Position numbers and translations under genes: made by a program. Positions 47,350-55,726 of a DNA stretch of 64,000 bases are shown here, in pieces. Every line of letters begins with the position of its first letter. The stretch's first letter is position 1. Source of the DNA: Azospirillum tabaci (GTDB lineage Bacteria > Pseudomonadota > Alphaproteobacteria > Azospirillales > Azospirillaceae); the NCBI RefSeq assembly GCF_014596085.1, contig NZ_JACCJY010000035.1:1-64000 (forward strand), written 5' to 3'. The notes under the pieces were generated by a model, which worked only from the letters and a program-made list of their open reading frames with translations, was not told the origin of the DNA and made no database searches.

Positions 47350-47838
47350 TCAGATCGAGATCCGCAGCGACTGGCGCGGCGGCTGGCTGTCCGGAGCGGG
47401 AACCTGCGGGGCCATCGCCTGAGGGGCCATCGGAGGACGCGCCGCCTGCGAAGCCGGCGCGGGCTGACCCTGGGCGGGCGCGTCGGGACGGGCGGTCAGG
47501 CCGCTGGCCACCGACCGGTTGATGCTGATGAGCGTCTCCAGCTTCGACACATCCAGGTCGATCAGCCGGGCGACCGTCTCGCGATCGACCAGCAGCGACA
47601 GGGCGGCGATGTTCGTCCGCACCTCCGGCGGGTGGCCGCAATCATCCTCGGTCATCGCGGCCTGGAAGATCGTCCACAGGCGCTGGTTCAATTGCAGGGC
47701 GGCGCGGAGCGTCTCTTCGTTCACGGGGCTGCGCCCGGCATCGATCAGGCGTCGCGACGCCTCCGCCAAAGCCCAGGCCTCGACATCACGGGGATTGTCG
47801 GAGGTCGGCTTGTTCGCGTATGTCGGTGTCGGCTTCAT
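47350..47838 (-). CDS. flaF: Flagellar biosynthesis regulator FlaF
   Basis: A 162-residue FlaF-family protein; in Caulobacter and relatives FlaF promotes flagellin translation and assembly opposite to FlbT. The family core is residues about 1-110: NPRDVEAWALAEASRRLIDA, QLNQRLWTIFQAAM near 48-61, PPEVRTNIAALSLLVDRET near 70-88. A Pro/Ala/Gln-rich tail of about 45 residues follows and ends RQSLRISI; it is longer than in most FlaF. The gene is on the opposite strand to flgEKL, and flbT is not beside it. Confidence 0.85.
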   Translation of the reverse strand: MKPTPTYANKPTSDNPRDVEAWALAEASRRLIDAGRSPVNEETLRAALQLNQRLWTIFQAAMTEDDCGHPPEVRTNIAALSLLVDRETVARLIDLDVSKLETLISINRSVASGLTARPDAPAQGQPAPASQAARPPMAPQAMAPQVPAPDSQPPRQSLRISI

Positions 47839-47930
47839 TCCAAACCCTCGGGACAGGCCGCCGGACAGAGCAATGCTGAATCAGGTCCGGACCAAATGGA
47901 TTGTCAGCGATCCTTCAATCCTTGTCAACT

Positions 47931-48929
47931 TTAGGGACCTGTCTCCGGTGATTTGCAAGGATTTGTCACGACTTCGCGCCATTCCTGAGTTGCCGGTCCA
48001 AGCAGTTCCTCCACCGCCCGTTCAACCGCTTCCACGGCGATGCCGTCCATCAGGCCGGTGGCCTGCGGATCGGCCTTCTGGCGGGCCAGAAGCTCGGACC
48101 GAGGAACCCGGCTGATCACGGTGCGCGCCGCCACGCCCCAGGGGCCGTAGGTCTCGGGGAAACCCGGCCCGAACAGCCCGACGGTCGGCGTGCCGGCGGC
48201 AGCGGCGATGTGCATCAGTCCGGAATCGTTGCCGATGTAGAGCGCCGCCCGGCGCACGCAGGCCGCCGCGGCCATCGGGTCGGTGCGCCCGGTCAGGTCG
48301 ATGGCCCGATCGCCCAGCGCCTCCAGAACCGCCCGGGCACGCTCGCGTTCCGGCCCGGCGGCCAGGACGGCGACGCGCCGGCCGGACAGCCGGCCGCCGG
48401 GACCGGTCAGCCGCGCGGCGAGCTCGGCGAAGCGGTCCGCCGGCCATTCCTTGCCGGTCCAGTTCGCGGTCGGGCCGATCGCCAGGAACGGCTCCGCCCC
48501 GCCGGGCAGCAACCGGTCGGCCTCCGCCTCGGCCGCCGCGTCGATCCACAGGCGGGGGGAAGGCGGCGGGGACAGGCCCAGCACCCGCCCGATCTCCTCC
48601 ACCTTGTGGAGATGCGGGGCGCGGGTGTGGAAGAAGCGGCGTTTCGCCAGGACGAGACGTCCGACCGCGGAGTTGCGCAGGTCCACCACCAGATCCCATC
48701 GCGTGCCGACGCAGGCGCGCCACAGGTCGATCCAATGCCGCGCCCAGGCCCGCTTCGGCATGGGAATCAGCCGGTCCAACCCCGGCACGGCACGGAACAG
48801 CGGCGCCGGCAGGGGACCGCAGGCGATGGTCAGCGCGGCGTCCGGATGGCGTTCGTTCAGATGGGCCAGCAGCCCGGTGGAGAGGACCGCGTCGCCCAGC
48901 CGGTTGGAAGTGATGAACAGGATGCGCAA
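47931..48929 (-). CDS. Glycosyltransferase family 9 (heptosyltransferase-like)
   Basis: A 332-residue GT-B enzyme. The start RILFITSNRLGDAVLSTGLL, PHLHKVEEIGRVLGL, IGPTANWTGKEWPADRFAEL near 173 and YIGNDSGLMHIAAAAGTPTVGLFG near 258 are GT9 hallmarks. Substrate is probably an ADP- or UDP-activated sugar for lipopolysaccharide or surface glycan. The TTG at 48929 is preferred because GAGGGG precedes it at a spacing of about 7 bases, overlapping the lptF end; the longer frame to 49037 has no support. Cotranscribed with lptF. Confidence 0.88.
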   Translation of the reverse strand: MRILFITSNRLGDAVLSTGLLAHLNERHPDAALTIACGPLPAPLFRAVPGLDRLIPMPKRAWARHWIDLWRACVGTRWDLVVDLRNSAVGRLVLAKRRFFHTRAPHLHKVEEIGRVLGLSPPPSPRLWIDAAAEAEADRLLPGGAEPFLAIGPTANWTGKEWPADRFAELAARLTGPGGRLSGRRVAVLAAGPERERARAVLEALGDRAIDLTGRTDPMAAAACVRRAALYIGNDSGLMHIAAAAGTPTVGLFGPGFPETYGPWGVAARTVISRVPRSELLARQKADPQATGLMDGIAVEAVERAVEELLGPATQEWREVVTNPCKSPETGP

Positions 48930-48939
48930 GACCCGCCCC

Positions 48940-50061
48940 TCAGCCCGCCGCCGCTTCGCCGCTGGGCGGCACGCGCCGCCGCAGGTTGCGCGACAGAATC
49001 CAGGCCGCCGGCGCCAGGGCCGCCACCGGCAGCACATACATCAGCGGCACCAGCACGCTGACCTTGGCGGCGAGGCTGGACAGGCCGAGGACGGCGGCCT
49101 GGATCGACATGACCAACAGGACCGCGGTGGTGACGCGCACCGACTGGCCGCGCCGGTTGAACTCGCCCGACAGCAGGCTGGCCAGCGCCACCATGGTGTA
49201 GGCCAGCGCCAGCAAGGGCGAGGACAGGCGGTGATGCAGCTCCGCCAGCAGGTCCCGCATCATCTTCGGGTCCTCCGCCAACTGGGGGGGCGGGTGCAGA
49301 AGCTCGTCGGTGGAGCGTTCGCGGGCGTCCGGATAGCGCTCGCCGGTGGCGCTGCTCAACACTTTCAGGTCGACCGCGTAGCGTTCGAAGAAAAGCTGGG
49401 ACAGCCGGTTGGTCTTGCGGTCCAGCTCCTGGCGGTTGCCGTTGTAGACGACGAAGCGCGCGCCCTCCGACCCGGTCAGCATCACCGCCCGCTCGCCCAT
49501 GATCGTCACCGGCTTTTCCGGAACGCGCCCGTCATGGATGATCACGTTGTGCAGATTGGCGTCGCTGTCGCGCTCTCGGACGAAGACGCTGAAGCGGTCG
49601 CCCACCTCGTTGAACACGCCTTCGCGCAGGAACAGCTGCGAATAGTCGCTGCGCACGGCGTATTCCATGCGCACCAGCTCCTGGTGGGCGGCGGGAGTCA
49701 GCCACAGATTCAGCACATAGACGACCACCGTCACGCCGAAGGCCAGCAGCATCGCGGGCGCGGCCAGGGCGAAGGGGCCGACGCCGGCGGCGCGCATCAC
49801 GACCAGCTCGCTGTCGGTTGCCAGCCGGTTGTAGGTGAACAGCACCGCCCCGACCAGCGCCAGCGGCAGCACGATGCCGAGAAAGGTCGGCACCGTCAGG
49901 ACGAGCAGCCACAGGAACACCCGCATCGGCGCCCCGGCTTCCACCACCATCTCGATCAGCCGCAAGGACTGGCTCAGCCAGATCGTCAAGGTCAGGCCGG
50001 CCGTGGAATAGAGAAGGGCGATCAGAAGATTGCGGAAGAGATAGCGTTGCAGTCGGTTCAT
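48940..50061 (-). CDS. lptF: LPS export ABC transporter permease LptF
   Basis: A 373-residue YjgP/YjgQ-family protein. The N-terminal helices (RYLFRNLLIALLYSTAGLTLTI, LLVLTVPTFLGIVLPLALVGA) and the C-terminal helices (LLALAYTMVALASLLSGEFNRRGQS near 285) enclose a periplasmic beta-jellyroll with VFVRERDSDANLHNVIIHD near 155. LptF and LptG form the transmembrane pair of the LPS export machine. lptG is not adjacent here, unlike many genomes; the downstream neighbour is the GT9 gene, 10 bases away. Confidence 0.9.
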   Translation of the reverse strand: MNRLQRYLFRNLLIALLYSTAGLTLTIWLSQSLRLIEMVVEAGAPMRVFLWLLVLTVPTFLGIVLPLALVGAVLFTYNRLATDSELVVMRAAGVGPFALAAPAMLLAFGVTVVVYVLNLWLTPAAHQELVRMEYAVRSDYSQLFLREGVFNEVGDRFSVFVRERDSDANLHNVIIHDGRVPEKPVTIMGERAVMLTGSEGARFVVYNGNRQELDRKTNRLSQLFFERYAVDLKVLSSATGERYPDARERSTDELLHPPPQLAEDPKMMRDLLAELHHRLSSPLLALAYTMVALASLLSGEFNRRGQSVRVTTAVLLVMSIQAAVLGLSSLAAKVSVLVPLMYVLPVAALAPAAWILSRNLRRRVPPSGEAAAG

Positions 50062-50181
50062 GTGCTTGCGTCGCGGGGAAGCCCGGCGAGAAGCTGACGG
50101 GCTCGGGCGTCCGGGTCAAGTGTTGATCGGGCCGAAGACCCGGCGCGCCGAACTTTTGCTCCTCAAGGCGCCCCCGCCGCG

Positions 50182-51894
50182 TCAGGCCGTGCGCACCGCG
50201 GTCAGGAACACCTCCACCTTGCTGCGCAGCCCGTCCGCCTGATCGGACAGCGATCCCGCCGCCTCCAGCACGTTGCGGGCGGCACTGCCGGTCTCGCTGG
50301 CCGCCCGGTTCACGTCGGCGATGTTGGAGGTCACGTCCTGCGTGCCGACGGCGGCCTGCTGGATGTTGCGGGCGATCTCCCGCGTCGCCGCCTGCTGCTG
50401 CTCCACCGCCGCGGCGATGGTCGAGGCGACCTCGCTGATTCGCCCGATGGTGCCCATCACGTCGCCGATCGAGGCCACCGCCCCCTCGGTCTCGCTGCGG
50501 ACGGAGACGATCTTCGCCGCGATCTCGTCGGTGGCGCGGGTGGTCTGGTCGGCCAGCGCCTTGACCTCCGCCGCCACCACGGCGAAGCCCTTGCCCATCT
50601 CGCCGGCCCGCGCCGCCTCGATGGTGGCGTTCAGCGCCAGCAGCCGGGTCTGGGAGGCCACCTGGGTGATGAGGTCGATCACCGCGACGATTTCCGCCGA
50701 GGCGCTGGCGAGGCTGCGCATCGCCTGATCGGCGCGCTCGGCCTTGTGCACCGCCTCGTCGGCGATGGCGGTGCTGCTGGCGACCTGCCGCCCGATCTCC
50801 TGGACCGACGCGGCCAGCTCCTCCGTGGCGGTGGCGACCGTCTGCACGTTGGCGCTGGCCTGTTCCGACGCGCCGGCCACGGTCACCGACTGGCGGGAGG
50901 TCTGCTCCGCCGTGGCGGCGAGTTGGCTGGCCGTCGCCTTCATCTGCACCGCGGCGGCGGAGACCGATCCGAGCACGGCCGCCGCCTCGCGGTCGAAGCG
51001 GCCGGTCAGCTCCTCGATGGCGCGGGCGCGGCGGGCGCGGACATCCTGCTCCGCGTGCTCGCGCTCCGCGGCCTGCCGCGCGGCGATCATGTTGTCCTTG
51101 AAGACCAGGACGGCCTTGGCCATCTGCCCGATCTCGTCGCCCCGCCCGGTGGCCGGCACAGGGGTCCCGGAGTCGCCGTCGGCCAGCCGCCGCATCGCCT
51201 CCGTCATGGCGCCCAAGGGCCGCACGATCGAGCGCGAGGTCAGCAGAACCGCCGCCGCCGCGATCAGCAGCCCCAGAGTCAGCAGAACCGCCTGCACCAT
51301 CACCAGACGGTCGGCGCCCTGGATCATCCCCTCCGTGTCGGCTTGAAGCAGGGCGCGCTGGCGTGGGATCAGGCCGCTGGCGTCGTTCGAGCGGGCGTCG
51401 CCGACCAGCAGGCTCATGACTTGGTTGGCGCGCGGGATCGCGTCGTCGTTCAGGGAATTCAGCGCCCCCATCTGGTCGCCGATGGTGCCCAGCGATTCGG
51501 CCATGTCCTGATCGCGGCGCAGATGGTCGAGCAGCGGCTTCACCGCGTCCCAGGTGGCCTGGACCTGCGGGTCGGACCAGCGGGCCGACAGACCGTCCAT
51601 TTCCTGGCGCAGCGCGTCGATGCGGTCCCACGCAACGTTGCGCTCCTGCTTCAGATCCTCGCGGTTGGTCAGCAGGTAGCCCTGCATGGCCGCGTTGGTG
51701 GCGGTGACCGCCGCGACGATGCCCTGCCCGGCCAGCGCCGTCGGCATGCGGACATCGGCCACAAGGCGGCTGAGCGTCTTCCCATTGTCGGTCAGCAGCA
51801 GGCCGGTGCCGACCGTCACCACCAGCACCGCGATCACCGCCGCGAAGCCGATGGACAGCCGCTGGCCAATCCGCAGATTGCCGAGTGCCTTCAT
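50182..51894 (-). CDS. Methyl-accepting chemotaxis protein
   Basis: A 570-residue receptor. TM1 is near 11-33, a periplasmic four-helix sensor domain follows, TM2 near 197-220 and a HAMP domain near 225-275 (SIVRPLGAMTEAMRRLADGD). The signalling tip is ASQTRLLALNATIEAARAGE near residues 440-460. The ATG at 51894 has a perfect GGGAGGAA ribosome site; the extension to 51996 was rejected. Ligand unknown. It diverges from nothing; upstream is the end of the second liv cluster. Confidence 0.92.
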   Translation of the reverse strand: MKALGNLRIGQRLSIGFAAVIAVLVVTVGTGLLLTDNGKTLSRLVADVRMPTALAGQGIVAAVTATNAAMQGYLLTNREDLKQERNVAWDRIDALRQEMDGLSARWSDPQVQATWDAVKPLLDHLRRDQDMAESLGTIGDQMGALNSLNDDAIPRANQVMSLLVGDARSNDASGLIPRQRALLQADTEGMIQGADRLVMVQAVLLTLGLLIAAAAVLLTSRSIVRPLGAMTEAMRRLADGDSGTPVPATGRGDEIGQMAKAVLVFKDNMIAARQAAEREHAEQDVRARRARAIEELTGRFDREAAAVLGSVSAAAVQMKATASQLAATAEQTSRQSVTVAGASEQASANVQTVATATEELAASVQEIGRQVASSTAIADEAVHKAERADQAMRSLASASAEIVAVIDLITQVASQTRLLALNATIEAARAGEMGKGFAVVAAEVKALADQTTRATDEIAAKIVSVRSETEGAVASIGDVMGTIGRISEVASTIAAAVEQQQAATREIARNIQQAAVGTQDVTSNIADVNRAASETGSAARNVLEAAGSLSDQADGLRSKVEVFLTAVRTA

Positions 51895-52046
51895 TCGTTC
51901 CTCCCGTGCAGCACCCTTTGTCGGACGCTTCTTTTTCGACCGGACGTTGCCGCGTCGGCCGTTGCCTTCAGTCAGGAACGAATGATGGACCAACAAACAT
52001 TAAGGGAGTGTTTCCAGCGTCGCGCTCGGCTGTCGCCGCTGGCGGG
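51895..52046. promoter_or_regulatory. Upstream region of the chemotaxis receptor gene
   Basis: A 152-base gap that must hold the receptor promoter. The minus-strand sequence is relatively AT-rich at TTAATGTTTGTTGG. No sigma-54 GG-N10-GC or sigma-28 match was found. Confidence 0.35.
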
Positions 52047-52772
52047 TCACAGATCCTCGGCGCCCAGATACGATTCGATCACCTTGGGGTTCGCCACAAC
52101 CTCCGCAGGCAGGCCGTCGGCGATCTTCTCCCCATGATCCAGCACGACCACCCGGTCGGACAGGGCCATGACGGCGCGCATCACATGCTCGATCATCAGG
52201 ATCGTCATGCCCTCGCGCCGGTTCAGGTCGCGCAGCACCTCGACCATGCGGTCGACCTCGGTGGGGCGCAGGCCGGCCAGCACTTCGTCCAGCAGCAGCA
52301 GGATCGGGCGGGTGGCGAGCGCGCGGGCGACCTCCAGCCGCTTGCGGTCCGGCAGGGTCAGGCTGCGCGCCGGGCGGGCGGCCTGATCGGCCAGCCCCAG
52401 CCGGTCCAGCACCATCCGGGCGTGGTCGCGCGCCGCCGCCACCGACCGCTCGCGGGCCAGCGCGCCGACGACCACGTTCTCCTCGACCGACAACTGCCCG
52501 AAGGGCTTGACGATCTGGAAGGTCCGGCCGATCCCCGCGGCGCAGATGCGGTTGGGCTTCAGCCCGGTGATCGGCGCGCCCTTCAGATGCACCCGCCCCT
52601 CGTCGGGCGGGAAGACCCCAGCGATCAGGTTGAAGGTGGTCGTCTTGCCGGCGCCGTTCGGCCCGATCAGCGCGACGATCCGGCCCTCCGGCACGGAGAA
52701 GCTGACGTTGGAGACGGCCTTCAGCCCGCGGAACCGCTTGGACAGGCCCTCGACCTCCAGAAGCGCCGCCAT
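52047..52772 (-). CDS. livG: ABC transporter ATP-binding protein (LivG-type, second cluster)
   Basis: A 241-residue ATPase of the HAAT family. Walker A is LIGPNGAGKTTTFNLIAG near 37, GIGRTFQIVKPF near 83, a signature-like SLTLPDRKRLEVARALA near 140 and Walker B ILLLLDEVLAGL near 160, with switch MIEHVMRAV. The usual partner ATPase LivF is not in this cluster. The ATG (52772) overlaps the livM stop (ATGA). Confidence 0.9.
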   Translation of the reverse strand: MAALLEVEGLSKRFRGLKAVSNVSFSVPEGRIVALIGPNGAGKTTTFNLIAGVFPPDEGRVHLKGAPITGLKPNRICAAGIGRTFQIVKPFGQLSVEENVVVGALARERSVAAARDHARMVLDRLGLADQAARPARSLTLPDRKRLEVARALATRPILLLLDEVLAGLRPTEVDRMVEVLRDLNRREGMTILMIEHVMRAVMALSDRVVVLDHGEKIADGLPAEVVANPKVIESYLGAEDL

Positions 52773-53761
52773 CACGCGTCCTCCCCGGGGCGGCGGACGA
52801 GGCCCAGCCGGTCGGCCAGCCACGGCCACACCCCGTCCGGGCGGTAGACGACGATCACCACCAGCGCCACGCCGTAGAACAGTTGCTTGAGGCCCGGCAG
52901 GTCGAAGCCGGTCACCTCGATCAGGTAGGTCAGCAGCTCACCCAGCGGGGTCAGGATGAAGGCCCCGAGGATCGGCCCGATCAGCGTGCCGATGCCGCCG
53001 ACGATGGCCGGCAGGATGATCTCGATGGAGCGGCCCATGGAGAAGACCTGCTCGGGGAACAGGTTGTTGAAGTAGAAGGCCTGGAACACCCCGCCCAGCG
53101 CCGTCAGGGCGGAGGACACGGCCACCGCGGCGATGCGGGCGCGGAACAGGTCAACGCCGACCGCCTCCGCCGCCTCCGGCTCCTCGCGCACGGCCAGCCA
53201 TTGGTAGCCGAGGCGGCTGTGCAGCAGGACCCGCGACAGGGCCAGCGCGGCCAGCACCAGCGCCAGGATCACGTAGTAGAACAGCTCCGGCGAGCCGCGC
53301 AGGTTCAGCAGGTCGTTGCCGGCGTCGCCCGCCACCGGGATGAAGAAGCCGCCCGAGCCGCCGAACCATTGCAGATGGTCGAAGCCGATGCGCGCGACCT
53401 CGGCGAAGGCGATGGTCAGCAGCGCGAAATGCACGCCGCGCACCCCGAAGCGGAAGCCCAGGAAGCCGATGAAGCAGCCCGCCGCCGTCGCCGCCAGCAT
53501 CGCCACCCACATCCCCGCCCAGGGACCGATTCCGAAGTGCACGAACAGCGCCGCGCTGGCGTAGGCCCCCAGCCCGACATAGAGCGCGTGGCCCAGCGAC
53601 AGCAGGCCGGAGAAGCCCATCATCACGTTCCACGCCTGCCCGACATAGGCGAACCACAGCACCGTGGTCAGCACCGACAGGACGTAGCGGTCGGCGATCA
53701 TCGGCGCGGCCAGCAGCAGCGCGCCGCACAGCGCCAGAAGGACGATTCCGCGCCCCGTCAC
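52772..53761 (-). CDS. livM: ABC transporter permease (LivM-type, second cluster)
   Basis: A 329-residue permease with many hydrophobic segments. WNVMMGFSGLLSLGHALYVG near 44 and the EAA-like LAVREEPEAAEAVGVDLFRA near 190 are typical, as is GGIGTLIGPILGAFILTPL near 260. It overlaps livH at one end by four bases (ATGA) and livG at the other. Confidence 0.9.
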   Translation of the reverse strand: MTGRGIVLLALCGALLLAAPMIADRYVLSVLTTVLWFAYVGQAWNVMMGFSGLLSLGHALYVGLGAYASAALFVHFGIGPWAGMWVAMLAATAAGCFIGFLGFRFGVRGVHFALLTIAFAEVARIGFDHLQWFGGSGGFFIPVAGDAGNDLLNLRGSPELFYYVILALVLAALALSRVLLHSRLGYQWLAVREEPEAAEAVGVDLFRARIAAVAVSSALTALGGVFQAFYFNNLFPEQVFSMGRSIEIILPAIVGGIGTLIGPILGAFILTPLGELLTYLIEVTGFDLPGLKQLFYGVALVVIVVYRPDGVWPWLADRLGLVRRPGEDA

Positions 53762-54627
53762 GACCGTTTCCCCAGCAGGCCCTGCGGGCGCAGCAGCAAC
53801 ACCACGATCAGCACACCATAGCTGAAGAGGGACTTGAGCGAGGGATCCAGCAGGAAGCCGGCCATCGCCTCCGAAAAGCCGATCAGCATGCCGCCCAGCA
53901 GAGCGCCCGGCAGGCTGCCCAGCCCGCCGACGATGACGATGATGAAGCTCAGCAGCGTGTATTCCGGCGCGAGCTGCGGCCGGGAGTCGACCAGCAGCGT
54001 CATCAGCGCGCCGGCGATGCCCACCACCCCGGCGCCGATGCCGAAGGTCAGCGCATAGAGCCCGTCGATGTTCAGCCCGACGACCCGGGCGCCCAGCGGG
54101 TTGTCGGCGCAGGCGCGGATGGCCTTGCCGGTGCGGCTGAAGCGGAAGAAGGCGAACAGCGCCACCGTCACCACGATCGCCCCGGCCCCGGCGCGCAGCC
54201 GCACCGCGTCGAGCAGCAGCGGCCCGATCTCCACCGTGTCGAAGCTATAGGGCACCATGACGTTGCGCGAATCCGGGCCGAACAGCATCAGCATGGCGTT
54301 CAGGATGATCGTCGCGATGCCCAGCAGCAGGATGAACTGCATGTGCTCCGGCCGCTCCACGAAGCGGTTGACCAAACCGCGCTGCAGCACCCAGCCGAAG
54401 GCGAACAGAACCGCCGCCACGACGGGCGCCGCCAGGATCGGGTCGAGCCCGAGCAGGCTGGCCAGCAGCACGGCGCCGTACATGCCGGCGACCATCATCT
54501 CGCCATGCGCGAAGTTGACCACGCGCACGACGCCGAAGATGACCGACAGTCCGAGCGCCGCCAGCCCGTAGACCAGTCCGGTCAGCAGGCCGGACGCGGC
54601 GATGTTCAGGTAATAGTCAAACGGCAT
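53758..54627 (-). CDS. livH: ABC transporter permease (LivH-type, second cluster)
   Basis: A 289-residue permease. GLLTGLVYGLAALGLSVIFG near 13-32, VVNFAHGEMMVAGMYGAVL near 37-55, and GGLGSLPGALLGGMLIGFSEA near 225 are family hallmarks. The ATG at 54627 is supported by the family start; the long upstream frame is a composition artefact. First gene of livH-livM-livG; no livF or binding protein is contiguous, although a Tat-exported binding protein gene lies at 57.6-58.9 kb. Confidence 0.9.
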   Translation of the reverse strand: MPFDYYLNIAASGLLTGLVYGLAALGLSVIFGVVRVVNFAHGEMMVAGMYGAVLLASLLGLDPILAAPVVAAVLFAFGWVLQRGLVNRFVERPEHMQFILLLGIATIILNAMLMLFGPDSRNVMVPYSFDTVEIGPLLLDAVRLRAGAGAIVVTVALFAFFRFSRTGKAIRACADNPLGARVVGLNIDGLYALTFGIGAGVVGIAGALMTLLVDSRPQLAPEYTLLSFIIVIVGGLGSLPGALLGGMLIGFSEAMAGFLLDPSLKSLFSYGVLIVVLLLRPQGLLGKRS

Positions 54628-54725
54628 GCACGATTCGCCCTTGGGAGAGCCCCGGATGGCCAAGCCTGAGCGGCGTAGCAGTCCTTCGTAGTCGTGACAA
54701 GTTTCCTGTGCGGATCTGGCGGCGA

Positions 54726-55652
54726 TCAGCGGCGCTTTGCCTGCTCCAGCCGCACGGTCAGGGCGTCGCTCAGGCAGGCCCGCGCGGCGGCGGCGACCGC
54801 CGGGTCCTCCTCCATGCCGCGGCGGACCCAGCAACGGGCGGTGATGCGGTCGTCGAAGCGGCGCTCCTCCTGAAGCAGCGCATAAGCGGCCGCGTCGCGG
54901 CGCTCCGCCGGCAGGGCGGCGAGGTGGCGCTGGTGCAGCCCGCGCGCCCGCCCATCCAGCGCGGCCAGGTCCGGCATCGTGCAAATCATCCGCCGCAGGG
55001 GCGCGCCGGCTGTGGTACAGCGCGGATCGGGCACGATGGGAAGCGACGGCGGCGGGGCGGGAGTTGGGAGAGCCGCCGGAACGGCGACTGCACTGGCGGG
55101 CTGCGGTGCCGGGACGATGGCCGGCCCGGAGACGACTCGGACAGGCGTCCCGACCGGCACCATCTCGAACAGGGCGGCGATGTCGGCGGGCAGCATGCGG
55201 AAGCAGCCGCCGCTGGCCCGGCGGCCCACCGAATCCGGCTCGTTGGTCCCGTGGATGGCGATGGCCGTCCAGCCGAGGTCGAGCGCGAATTCGCCCAAGG
55301 GGTTGGACGGCCCCGGCGGCACCGACGCCGGCAATGCCGGGTTGTCGCGGCGCTGGTTGGCGGTGGGGTGCCAAGTCGGGTTGCGCCGCTTGCGCAGAAC
55401 TTGGCTGTCCCCCAGCGGGATCGCCACGCCGGGCCGTCCGATGGCGACCGGGAAGGAACGCGGCGGGCGTCCCTCCTCCAGCAAATGGAGTCGGCGCTCC
55501 GTCAGGCTGATGACGATTCGTCGCGGCGACGGGGTTTCGGCGGTGGTGGCGGTGTCCTGCGCGCGGACGCCACCGGGCGAAACAAGCGCCAGGGCAATCG
55601 CCAGGGTTGCCGTCGGGACAAGATGCCACAAGAATGTCGCGGTGCGCTGCAT
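54726..55652 (-). CDS. L,D-transpeptidase with C-terminal LprI-like domain
   Basis: A 308-residue exported protein. A Sec signal ends near residue 31 (GGVRA|QD). The YkuD catalytic region is AIAIHGTNEPDSVGRRASGG near 130-149, followed by CFRM with the nucleophile Cys near 152. After a Pro/Ala-rich linker, residues about 209-305 resemble the LprI/DUF1311 lysozyme-inhibitor family: a Cys pair (C-T-T-A, M-I-C), PDLAALDGRARGLHQRHLAAL, a QEER-type Arg helix and CLSDALTVRLEQ. L,D-transpeptidases make 3-3 cross-links or attach proteins to peptidoglycan. The ATG at 55652 is the natural start. Confidence 0.87.
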   Translation of the reverse strand: MQRTATFLWHLVPTATLAIALALVSPGGVRAQDTATTAETPSPRRIVISLTERRLHLLEEGRPPRSFPVAIGRPGVAIPLGDSQVLRKRRNPTWHPTANQRRDNPALPASVPPGPSNPLGEFALDLGWTAIAIHGTNEPDSVGRRASGGCFRMLPADIAALFEMVPVGTPVRVVSGPAIVPAPQPASAVAVPAALPTPAPPPSLPIVPDPRCTTAGAPLRRMICTMPDLAALDGRARGLHQRHLAALPAERRDAAAYALLQEERRFDDRITARCWVRRGMEEDPAVAAAARACLSDALTVRLEQAKRR

Positions 55653-55726
55653 GGGAAAAGTTCAGCGCATCCGCCCTAAAAGCGCGTAAACATGCCGTCA
55701 GGGACCAAGCAGCAGGAACGCCGACC

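Noticed and set aside
47203..47641. Possible selfish or toxin gene between flgL and flaF
   Set aside because: The gap holds only a palindromic repeat and a clear bidirectional terminator; frames there are antisense to flaF.
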